A stretch of 15,159 nt of DNA, from contig JAFWBF010000004.1 in the NCBI GenBank assembly GCA_017507285.1, forward strand, positions 1 through 15,159, read 5' to 3'. The position numbers and the translations under genes were made by a program. Source of the DNA: Bacteroidales bacterium (GTDB lineage: Bacteria; Bacteroidota; Bacteroidia; Bacteroidales; P3). The notes beneath the pieces were generated by a model that worked only from the letters and a program-made list of their open reading frames with translations, was not told the DNA's origin and did not search any database. Positions 9,116-15,093 of this stretch are shown here, piece after piece; position 1 is the stretch's first letter; each line of letters begins with the position of its first letter.

Positions 9116-10366
9116 CTACAACTCTATTTCGTATTCCTTCAGTTTGCGGTACAGTGTACGTTCGGATATATCCAGCTCTGCTGCCGCCAATCTTCTGTTT
9201 CCCTTGTATTTCTCCAAAGCCCTTTGTATGGCATCACGTTTACGATCCTCGAGCGATAGAGACTCCTCTTCTATAACTTCGGTATCCAAAAAGGAGTTCT
9301 TTTCCTCCTCCTCCGTTGTAGCAGAATAGGTTATTGGCTCTTCCATCTCGTATATATCCTCGGCTTGTGTAGAATGTTGCAACTGCTGAGGGGCATTTCC
9401 CAACGATATTCCACCCTTGACCAATGCTGCCAAAGTGTTTTTAAGCTCGTTTATTTCGGCTCTCATCTCGGTAATCATCTGTCCCATACTTAGGGCTTTG
9501 AGCAGCAACTCGCGGTCTGTGATTGCTGTTGCCGATGCAATTTCGTGAGGCTGGTAGATAGTAGGCAGCTTGGTAGACAGTTCGTAGCGCAAATATTTCA
9601 TTGCCACCTCGCGGGTTATCGTCCTGGTACTCTCTATTACCGACATCTGTTCTGTTATGTTCTTCAGCTCACGCACATTACCATACCATGGGTAGTTTAT
9701 TATATAATCCTTGGCATCATCGGTAAGCTGAAGCATAGGCATGTGGTACTTCTCCGCTATGTTGGAAGCAAACCATCGGAACAGAAGTTCTATATCCTCC
9801 TTACGCTCGCGTAGCGATGGTAGGTGTATGGAAATCTGGTTTAGGCGGTAGTACAAATCCTCGCGAAACCTTCCCTCTCGTATAGCCTTAGCCATATCCA
9901 AGTTGGTGGCTGCTACAACCCTCACATTCACCTTCTGCACTTTAGACGAGCCTACACGCATCATCTCGCCACTTTCCAACACTCGTAGCAGCTTGGCTTG
10001 CAGCTGCAATGGCAGTTCACCTATCTCGTCGAGGAATATTGTTCCCTTGTCGGCCTCCTCAAAGTACCCTTTTCTATCTCTGTCGGCATTGGTGTAGGCA
10101 CCTTTGACATGGCCAAACAATTCGCTCTCTATAGTACCCTCGGGAATGGCACCACAGTTTACCGATATTATATTACCGGTATTTTTACGGGCACTATTGT
10201 CGTGTATAATCTTCGAAAACACATCTTTTCCTACTCCACTTTCGCCGGTTATAAGCACACTCATATCGGTTGGTGCCACATTGATGGCTACCAACAACGA
10301 CCTATTTAGCTCCGGATTATTGCCTATTATCTTATATCTGTTTTTTACAGTTTGTATCTCGTTCAT
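9116..10366 (-). CDS. Sigma-54-dependent enhancer-binding regulator without receiver domain
   Basis: A 416-residue AAA+ transcription activator of the NtrC type. The central domain spans about 11-240: Walker A GESGVGKD at 41-48, the sigma-54 contact loop at 89-94, Walker B GTIFLDEIGELP at 108-119, sensor I VAATN at 151-155, the arginine-finger region REDLYYRL at 168-175, and GNVREL at 229-234. A glutamate-rich linker (about 335-372) leads to a Fis-type helix-turn-helix at about 376-413 (GNRRLAAAELDISERTLYRKLKE). There is no N-terminal receiver or other sensory domain, so activity must be set by expression or a partner. Oddity: the loop reads GAYTNA, not the usual GAFTGA that touches sigma-54. 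The next gene upstream on this strand encodes a lipoprotein, 86 bp away; aroA follows. Its target promoters cannot be read here. Confidence 0.92.
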   Translation of the reverse strand: MNEIQTVKNRYKIIGNNPELNRSLLVAINVAPTDMSVLITGESGVGKDVFSKIIHDNSARKNTGNIISVNCGAIPEGTIESELFGHVKGAYTNADRDRKGYFEEADKGTIFLDEIGELPLQLQAKLLRVLESGEMMRVGSSKVQKVNVRVVAATNLDMAKAIREGRFREDLYYRLNQISIHLPSLRERKEDIELLFRWFASNIAEKYHMPMLQLTDDAKDYIINYPWYGNVRELKNITEQMSVIESTRTITREVAMKYLRYELSTKLPTIYQPHEIASATAITDRELLLKALSMGQMITEMRAEINELKNTLAALVKGGISLGNAPQQLQHSTQAEDIYEMEEPITYSATTEEEEKNSFLDTEVIEEESLSLEDRKRDAIQRALEKYKGNRRLAAAELDISERTLYRKLKEYEIEL

Positions 10367-10452
10367 ACAATACCTTGTTTTTTATTCTTCTTACATATCT
10401 TTTCCTCTTGGCAATTCGGGCACCTCAGCAAATGAGGGTCTATATATAATTG

Positions 10453-10833
10453 CTACTCTTCGTCTACCGTAAGTATAATCACTTCTTGCAAACTTCTTGT
10501 GTTGGCAAACATACAGTTGATATTGGCATATCCCATTGTTTGATACATCACACCCGAAATTTTCTGATTGTCTTTGAGTCTAGTGGGTGCTTCGTAGCCT
10601 ATAACAAGGTTTTTATAAAACTTGTTTCCTAATGTCATAGTGTCGCCCACACCTTTTGGCGAATCAAGTTCTATAAGATAGCCGTTGGTGCGAGTGTTAC
10701 ACATTTCCACCCCAACAACCCTACCGGAGTAGTACTCTTCCACGTATGTTTTCTTGCAGGCAAGCAAAACCGATACCGATAGTATTGCCACAACTGCTAG
10801 CAATCCTAATAACCTTTTTACGTTCTTTCTCAT
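10453..10833 (-). CDS. Small hypothetical lipoprotein
   Basis: A 126-residue protein I do not recognise. It opens with a basic start (MRKNVKR), a hydrophobic stretch and a lipobox ending LLAC, so Cys26 is the likely lipidated residue and the protein should be membrane-anchored in the envelope. The residues after the Cys are KKTY, with no aspartate at +2. The mature part of about 100 residues looks like a compact beta-rich domain (YYSGRVVGVEMC, TNGYLIELDS, GVMYQTMGYANINC) with two further cysteines at about residues 45 and 107, which could form a disulfide. It sits 31 bp after sufS and 86 bp before the sigma-54 activator on the same strand. The context gives no function. Confidence 0.72.
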   Translation of the reverse strand: MRKNVKRLLGLLAVVAILSVSVLLACKKTYVEEYYSGRVVGVEMCNTRTNGYLIELDSPKGVGDTMTLGNKFYKNLVIGYEAPTRLKDNQKISGVMYQTMGYANINCMFANTRSLQEVIILTVDEE

Positions 10834-10864
10834 TTTATTTATGTATTATTCTTTCAATATTCAA

Positions 10865-12076
10865 TTACATCAACATTGGAGCTATACGTTTCAAAGCCTT
10901 TACAAACTCATCAATCTCTTCCATGGTGTTGTATATGGCAAATGATGCCCTCACTGTTCCCGGAATACCATAGCGTTCCATTATTGGCTGGGTACAATGG
11001 TGTCCGGTACGTACAGCCACCCCCAGCTTGTCCAACAATGTACCCACATCGTAGGGATGCGAACTGCCTACAAGAAACGAGACCACCGATGTTTTGTTTG
11101 GTGCTGTGCCTATAAAGCGTATATCATCAACAGTTTTCATCTGCTCCACGGCATAGTCAAGCAACCGCTTCTCGTGGTTGGCAATATTGGCAATACCAAT
11201 GGTTTCCATAAACTCTATTGCAGTCTTGAGTCCCAACACATCACCTACCGACGGCGTTCCGGCCTCGAACTTAAAAGGCAGCTCGTTGTAGGTTGTCTTT
11301 TCGAACGAAACATCTTTTATCATCTCGCCACCGCCTTGGTATGGAGGCAGGTCGTTAAGCATAGCCTCCTTGCCATAGAGCACACCCACACCCATAGGGG
11401 CATACATCTTGTGGCCCGAAAAGCAATAGAAGTCGCAATCTATGTCTTGAACATCTACCGCTATATGCGATATAGCCTGGGCACCATCAATAAGCACCGG
11501 CACCCCCTGCTTATGGGCGTATGCCACTATATCCTTTATAGGGTTGATTGTTCCCAATGTGTTTGACACATGGTTTACGGCCACCAACTTTGTACGTCTA
11601 CCAAACAAGCCTTCGAAAGCCTTCATGTCCAACACACCCTCGTCGGTAAAAGGTATAACCTTCAGTTTGGCATTCTTGGCTTCACATGCCATCTGCCAAG
11701 GCACTATGTTGGAGTGGTGTTCCATGCCGGAAATAATAATCTCGTCGCCATCTGTAAGAAAACGTTTGGCAAACGACGATGCCACCAGGTTGATAGCCTC
11801 GGTTGTGCCACGGGTAAAGACAATCTCATGCGGATGCTTGGCATTGATAAAACTCTGCACCTTACGACGGCTCTGCTCGTAGGCCTCGGTGGCTGTAGAG
11901 CTTAGATAGTGGGCACCACGGTGTATATTGCTATTAAGAGTGGTATAGTAGCCCGTAAGGGTTTCCACAACGCTACGTGGCTTCTGGGTAGTGGCAGCAT
12001 TGTCAAAGTAGATAAGCGGTTTTCCGTAAACGGAAGTGTTTAATATATCAAAAAGTTCTCGTACGTTTTCCATCAT
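10865..12076 (-). CDS. sufS: Cysteine desulfurase, SufS/CsdA group
   Basis: A 403-residue PLP-dependent class V aminotransferase-fold enzyme that takes sulfur from cysteine for Fe-S cluster assembly and other thio-cofactors. Family marks: YFDNAATTQKP near the N-terminus, the paired His120-His121 in GMEHHSN, Asp197 in LIDGAQ, the PLP lysine Lys223 in FSGHKMYAP, and the persulfide cysteine Cys361 in VRTGHHCTQP. The short active-site loop and this Cys motif place it in group II (SufS/CsdA) and not IscS. The motif has Thr (RTGHHC) where Ala is common. No sufBCD, sufE or sufU gene is visible, so within this window it stands apart from any Fe-S cluster; the neighbours are a small membrane protein and a lipoprotein. 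Two adjacent ATG codons (12076, 12073) are possible starts. Confidence 0.94.
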   Translation of the reverse strand: MMENVRELFDILNTSVYGKPLIYFDNAATTQKPRSVVETLTGYYTTLNSNIHRGAHYLSSTATEAYEQSRRKVQSFINAKHPHEIVFTRGTTEAINLVASSFAKRFLTDGDEIIISGMEHHSNIVPWQMACEAKNAKLKVIPFTDEGVLDMKAFEGLFGRRTKLVAVNHVSNTLGTINPIKDIVAYAHKQGVPVLIDGAQAISHIAVDVQDIDCDFYCFSGHKMYAPMGVGVLYGKEAMLNDLPPYQGGGEMIKDVSFEKTTYNELPFKFEAGTPSVGDVLGLKTAIEFMETIGIANIANHEKRLLDYAVEQMKTVDDIRFIGTAPNKTSVVSFLVGSSHPYDVGTLLDKLGVAVRTGHHCTQPIMERYGIPGTVRASFAIYNTMEEIDEFVKALKRIAPMLM

Positions 12077-12133
12077 TATAATTATATAAATTGCATTGTG
12101 ATGATAAAATAACTACTGTAGGTTATTCTTGTT

Positions 12134-12346
12134 TTATCCCAAGCTCTGCCTATACAATATATAGTAATAAACAAATACACCTATAAGCACTGCAAAGAAT
12201 ATATAAAACGCAATACTGCATCCTTTATTATTTACCTTTATAGTTTCTGCAGGTTCTTCCTTGGGCTTTACATCTTTCTTGTACTGTTTGAAGCAGAAGA
12301 GAAGCACTATCAGCACCACTATTCCTATTATCCAAGCTATTTGCAT
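12134..12346 (-). CDS. Small two-helix membrane protein
   Basis: A 70-residue protein of unknown function. A hydrophobic segment at about 3-18 (IAWIIGIVVLIVLLFCF) is followed by a strongly charged linker (KQYKKDVKPKEEPAETIKVNNK, about 20-42) and a second hydrophobic segment at about 44-64 (IAFYIFFAVLIGVFVYYYIL). Two inner-membrane helices joined by a charged loop is the simplest reading. It starts 18 bp after the DUF2851 gene and ends 57 bp before sufS, all on one strand. That tight placement and its frame-preserving length support a real gene, although its size leaves doubt. Confidence 0.65.
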   Translation of the reverse strand: MQIAWIIGIVVLIVLLFCFKQYKKDVKPKEEPAETIKVNNKGCSIAFYIFFAVLIGVFVYYYILYRQSLG

Positions 12347-12364
12347 ATCAAATTATTATTTCAG

Positions 12365-13642
12365 TTATTTGTTGTTTAATATCTTATATCCTATATTGCA
12401 TTGCAAGCAACGTTTTCGCTTGCAATATTCGTTGTATATCTCCAGCAATGCCTGCGACTGCAAAGCATTATTTGCTCCACGTCCTGCCTCGGCCCATAGT
12501 TTTGTTATATTGTTGTGTTCGGCATCTATCTGCTCCAGCAGCTGAAGAGCCAGCTCCTTATACCTTTCCATATCATGCTGCACACCATATTGAAACAGTA
12601 GTGGCACCCATGCATTTATTACCAGGAGGGTAGCAAAAGTTCGGCCGGTGGTTTTATGCATGCGTTTGCTCTGCTTTTGAAAATGATAATGAGTGTCCCA
12701 ATATTCCGATGCCTCCACATCGAGGTACGACAGTATGTCGTTAAAATCCCTTGTCTCCAACAGTTTTGAGAAAAGGTTTCTAGCCCTGGACATAAACAGA
12801 GCAAACTGGCTTATACGCAAGGTGGGGAAGCTATAGGGTCGTATGCGGAAAAACTTCCATAGATACCCCTCTATAGGCACCAACGAATAAGCTTTTTGCA
12901 GATATTCGTATTCGCGTTTCAACGCCAACGGATATTGGTCGGTAAAGTCGTCGGTGAGCATCCCGGCCTGGCCAAACATCAGTGCCTCTACCTGGAAATG
13001 CGAGGCTCGCACCTTGGAATAAAGCGTTAGCGGTATAGATTTGGCCATCATCTCGAAAGGGAGTCCGTTGGCGGTACCGCCAAAGTAACGGGCAAAAAGA
13101 ATGTAGCACGTCTGCTCCCACGATCCCTTGGTTTCGGCAAGGAGATCTTTAACCATATCGGCTTTACGTTCAAGCCGCTCTGCAGCCATACGCTCCATAT
13201 AGGTACTTATATGTATATCCGGCACATTGGCCAGGTGGTTGGCACAGGGTATAGCCGATGGCGATGGCGAAAGCACTATAGCCCGATAGCGTTGCCAAAG
13301 GTTCTCGCTTACGAAGGGTTTCAGCTCCAAGGTAGGGATGGCGTTGCCGTTTTCGGCCTTGATATCTTTGTCGTTTTCATACACCACGTGTAGCACCACA
13401 TTGTTGTAGTTCTTATCCTTATTGTGGTGGTGTGCGTTCCAATCCGATGCCAGTTTATGAATCTCCACATTTCCTACCCATTGCATATTTCCAATCCTTA
13501 TGCGTGCGTTGAAGAAATCGGGGCCGGCATTGGTGTTGTATTCGCCGGGATAGTCCACCACCACGCTCTCGCCGGTGGTAGTAACCAAATTGCCCACCAG
13601 CAGCCTATACTTCCATACATAGTGTAAAAATGCCTCGTTCAT
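12365..13642 (-). CDS. DUF2851 family protein
   Basis: A 425-residue protein recognised as DUF2851, a family of unknown function found mainly in Bacteroidota. The diagnostic N-terminal block runs from FLHYVWKYRLL (about 5-15) through NTNAGPDFFNARIRI (36-50), GNVEIH (57-62), SDWNAHHHNKD (66-76) and NVVLHVVYEND (81-91). The C-terminus has the cysteine-rich tail YCKRKRCLQCNIG. No signal peptide or transmembrane segment is evident, so a cytoplasmic location is likely. The conserved Asp42, Glu60-Ile-His62 and the following Asp and His residues form an acidic/histidine cluster that could be a metal site; this is inference only. It begins 15 bp after the FGE-like gene and ends 18 bp before the small membrane protein gene, so it is almost certainly co-transcribed with both. 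Confidence 0.9.
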   Translation of the reverse strand: MNEAFLHYVWKYRLLVGNLVTTTGESVVVDYPGEYNTNAGPDFFNARIRIGNMQWVGNVEIHKLASDWNAHHHNKDKNYNNVVLHVVYENDKDIKAENGNAIPTLELKPFVSENLWQRYRAIVLSPSPSAIPCANHLANVPDIHISTYMERMAAERLERKADMVKDLLAETKGSWEQTCYILFARYFGGTANGLPFEMMAKSIPLTLYSKVRASHFQVEALMFGQAGMLTDDFTDQYPLALKREYEYLQKAYSLVPIEGYLWKFFRIRPYSFPTLRISQFALFMSRARNLFSKLLETRDFNDILSYLDVEASEYWDTHYHFQKQSKRMHKTTGRTFATLLVINAWVPLLFQYGVQHDMERYKELALQLLEQIDAEHNNITKLWAEAGRGANNALQSQALLEIYNEYCKRKRCLQCNIGYKILNNK

Positions 13643-13657
13643 AGCTCTATCATCGTT

Positions 13658-14434
13658 TTATTTTGCTACCCTGTCGCACGATAGTGCCAATCTAAAGCCA
13701 TTGCTCTTGTTGACATATTCGGGTTTGGCCGAATCGCGGGCCGTTATCCGACATTGAAAAGCATTGTCCACCCAGCTGCCACCCCTCAGCACCCTATAGG
13801 TTCCAAATGCAGCACCCTGCGGATTGTGCTTTATGCTGCCGTCGTAAGGACCTTTCCAATCGTTGCACCATTCGGCCACATTGCCACTCATATCGTATAT
13901 ACCCAGCTCGTTGGCCTCCAGGCTTTTCACATCGTGGGTTTCCATTCCCGAGTTTTCGGCACACCAACCCACATCGTCCATACTGCCACCACTGTATTTA
14001 TAGCCCTTGCAGTAGTTGCCCCCCTGGGCTGCAAACTCCCATTCGGCCTCGGTAGGCAGGCGGAAGTTCATACCCGTAAGCCTGTTCAGCTTTTGGATAA
14101 ACAGCTGCACATCGTTCCAGCTCACCTGCTCCACCGGACGGCTGCCACCGGCAAAATTGGCTGGGTTGGTACCCATCACCGCCGCCCATAGCTCCTGCGT
14201 TACCTCGGTTTGGCCAATATAGTAGCTGCTTAGCGTTACATTGTGGGACGGACGTTCTTTCTTGTATTTCTCCTTGCCCCTACGCGATTTGTTGCCCATC
14301 GTAAAGTTGCCTCCTTCCACCTTTACCATCACAAACTCCACCCCATTGGCCGAATATGTTTGATTTTGCGACACCGCAACATCCATCATAGCCATAGCCG
14401 CAATGGCAAAGATTATCAGTTTCCTACCGTACAT
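13658..14434 (-). CDS. Secreted SUMF1/formylglycine-enzyme-fold protein lacking the catalytic cysteines
   Basis: A 258-residue exported protein with the C-type-lectin-like fold of the formylglycine-generating enzyme family. A signal peptide (MYGRKLIIFAIAAMAMMDVAVS) precedes the family signatures: GGNFTMG at 41-47, IGQTEVTQELW at 73-83, RLPTEAEWEFAA at 125-136, GNVAEWCNDW at 184-193, RVLRGGSW at 214-221 and GFRLAL at 246-251. In true FGE, the two copper-binding cysteines fall between the RGGS and AAR blocks. Here that stretch reads WVDNAFQCRITAR, whose single Cys228 aligns one residue before the conserved Arg and not with either catalytic site. It is probably a structural or ligand-binding member, as are many Bacteroidota paralogues, some tied to gliding or secretion. 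It is the first gene of the - strand string, behind a leader of about 90 nt. Confidence 0.87.
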   Translation of the reverse strand: MYGRKLIIFAIAAMAMMDVAVSQNQTYSANGVEFVMVKVEGGNFTMGNKSRRGKEKYKKERPSHNVTLSSYYIGQTEVTQELWAAVMGTNPANFAGGSRPVEQVSWNDVQLFIQKLNRLTGMNFRLPTEAEWEFAAQGGNYCKGYKYSGGSMDDVGWCAENSGMETHDVKSLEANELGIYDMSGNVAEWCNDWKGPYDGSIKHNPQGAAFGTYRVLRGGSWVDNAFQCRITARDSAKPEYVNKSNGFRLALSCDRVAK

Positions 14435-14530
14435 TATTATATATTTTATTCCTTTCGGTTAATACTATTTTTTGTATAACAACATATATTTCAAAAGCAT
14501 ATAGCATTACAGCCCTACGCAATTTCCTAG

Positions 14531-14538
14531 CAAATATA
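14531..14538 (-). promoter_or_regulatory. Candidate Bacteroidota -7 promoter for the - strand gene string
   Basis: Read on the - strand this is TATATTTG followed by C, an exact match to TAnnTTTG. It stands upstream of the FGE-like gene and would give a leader of about 90 nt. A TTG lies 25 bp upstream of the octamer on the same strand (14564-14566 on +), longer than the roughly 19-21 bp expected for the -33 element, so only the -7 part is convincing. It is the only such match I found upstream of any - strand gene here. Confidence 0.55.
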
Positions 14539-14586
14539 AGAAATTATTTTGACTTGACGAAATCAACAAACTACTACACTCCAAAA

Positions 14587-14617
14587 GCAATTTTTAGAAA
14601 TTGCCTCTAATGGCAAT
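14587..14617. repeat. Two overlapping, mutually exclusive hairpins
   Basis: GCAATTT (14587-14593) can pair with AAATTGC (14598-14604) over a 4-base loop. ATTGCC (14600-14605) can pair with GGCAAT (14612-14617) over a 6-base loop. The stems share bases 14600-14604, so only one can form at a time. They lie on the upstream side of the candidate promoter. Confidence 0.4.
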
Positions 14618-14640
14618 AACAATACAGCTGTTTTTCGCAC

Positions 14641-14721
14641 ACCCGGGTTTCATCTTCACGATGGTATACCATAAATTGTTTTATACCCGGGTGTGAAACA
14701 TTTTATGGTATACCATAAATT
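14641..14721. repeat. Twin 44-bp module with two palindromes each (possible operator pair)
   Basis: The palindrome ACCCGGGT, 12 unrelated bases and ATGGTATACCATAAATT occur twice, at 14641-14677 and 14685-14721, exactly 44 bp apart. ATGGTATACCAT is a perfect 12-bp palindrome, extended to 18 bp (TTTATGGTATACCATAAA) in the second copy. The ACCCGGGT boxes also lie inside an 11-bp inverted repeat, CACACCCGGGT (14638-14648) against ACCCGGGTGTG (14685-14695). Conservation of the two blocks with full divergence between them suggests protein-binding sites. Confidence 0.6.
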
Positions 14722-14749
14722 TTGCCATGAATTTTTGGGCAAATGCATT

Positions 14750-14957
14750 AATATTGGGCGAATACAATATTGGGCGTATGCAATATTGGGCGTATGCAAT
14801 ATTGGGCGTATGCAATATTGGGCGAATACAATATTGGGCGAATGCGATATTGGGCGAATACAATATTGGGCGAATGCAATATTGGGCGAATGCGATATTG
14901 GGCGTATACAATATTGGGCGTATACAATATTGGGCGAATGCGATATTGGGCGAATGC
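14750..14957. repeat. Tandem array of thirteen 16-bp units
   Basis: Thirteen head-to-tail copies, without gaps, of a 16-bp unit with consensus RATATTGGGCGWATRC start at 14750, 14766, 14782 and so on to 14942. Variation is confined to three positions: base 1 (A, or G in units 7, 10 and 13), base 12 (A or T) and base 15 (G or A). Neighbouring units mostly create the palindrome CAATATTG at their junction. The GGGCGWATRC part equals the 5' half of the hairpin that follows directly at 14948. A degenerate GGGCAAATGC at 14737-14746 precedes the array. Confidence 0.95.
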
Positions 14958-15010
14958 GATTCGCCCCTACAATTATCCCCCGTATCCGTAGGGGCGTATC
15001 GCATACGCCC
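14948..15010. repeat. Head-to-head pair of REP-like GTAG hairpins (BIME-like)
   Basis: Left element, read on the - strand: GTAG, then stem GGGCGAAT, loop CGC, stem ATTCGCCC (bases 14970 down to 14948). Right element, read on the + strand: GTAG, stem GGGCGTAT, loop CGC, stem ATACGCCC (14988-15010). Each is an 8-bp perfect stem with a 3-base loop, and a 17-bp spacer (14971-14987) separates them. Together they also form one large inverted repeat of 23-bp arms with two mismatches. A GTAG tetranucleotide before a GC-rich palindrome is the hallmark of REP elements mobilised by REP-associated tyrosine transposases. Confidence 0.8.
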
Positions 15011-15052
15011 TTTTGCATACGCCCTTTTGCATACGCCCCATCGCATACGCCC
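15001..15052. repeat. Array of four GCATACGCCC boxes at 14-bp spacing
   Basis: GCATACGCCC occurs at 15001-15010, 15015-15024, 15029-15038 and 15043-15052, each 14 bp from the last. TTTT separates the first three, and CATC sits before the fourth. The box is the 3' half of the right REP-like hairpin, whose own 3' arm is the first copy. It is the reverse complement of the GGGCGTATGC core in the left array, so the two arrays mirror each other about the hairpin pair. Confidence 0.9.
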
Positions 15053-15068
15053 AAAATTACATTATTAC

Positions 15069-15090
15069 AACATTACATGTAATGTTTTTT
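15069..15090 (+). terminator. 18-bp perfect palindrome followed by T-run (possible terminator)
   Basis: AACATTACATGTAATGTT is a perfect 18-bp palindrome followed by four more T residues. As RNA it can form a 7-bp stem with a CATG loop and then a U-tract, which would terminate rightward transcription. The stem is AT-rich and weak, and no + strand gene precedes it closely, so a protein-binding palindrome is an equal possibility. Confidence 0.35.
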
Positions 15091-15093
15091 GGG

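Noticed and set aside
10423..10437. CCTCA/TGAGG hairpin between the lipoprotein and sigma-54 activator genes as a terminator
   Set aside because: The stem is only 5 bp with no T-run on the - strand, so termination cannot be claimed.
14750..14957. Iterons of a plasmid or phage replication origin
   Set aside because: Direct repeats of this size can be iterons, but no replication initiator gene, DnaA box cluster or plasmid gene is present, and the surrounding genes are chromosomal housekeeping genes. The link to the REP-like hairpin explains the array better.
14750..15052. CRISPR array
   Set aside because: Units are 16 or 14 bp and contiguous, with no unique spacers of 25-40 bp and no cas genes.
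14656..15082. Open frames of 73-132 codons on both strands across the repeat array, giving 16-residue protein repeats
   Set aside because: The 16-bp unit lacks stop codons in several frames, so long frames appear on both strands at once. They start inside the 44-bp module, run through the hairpins, and have no leader or recognisable domain. A repeat protein is not strictly excluded.
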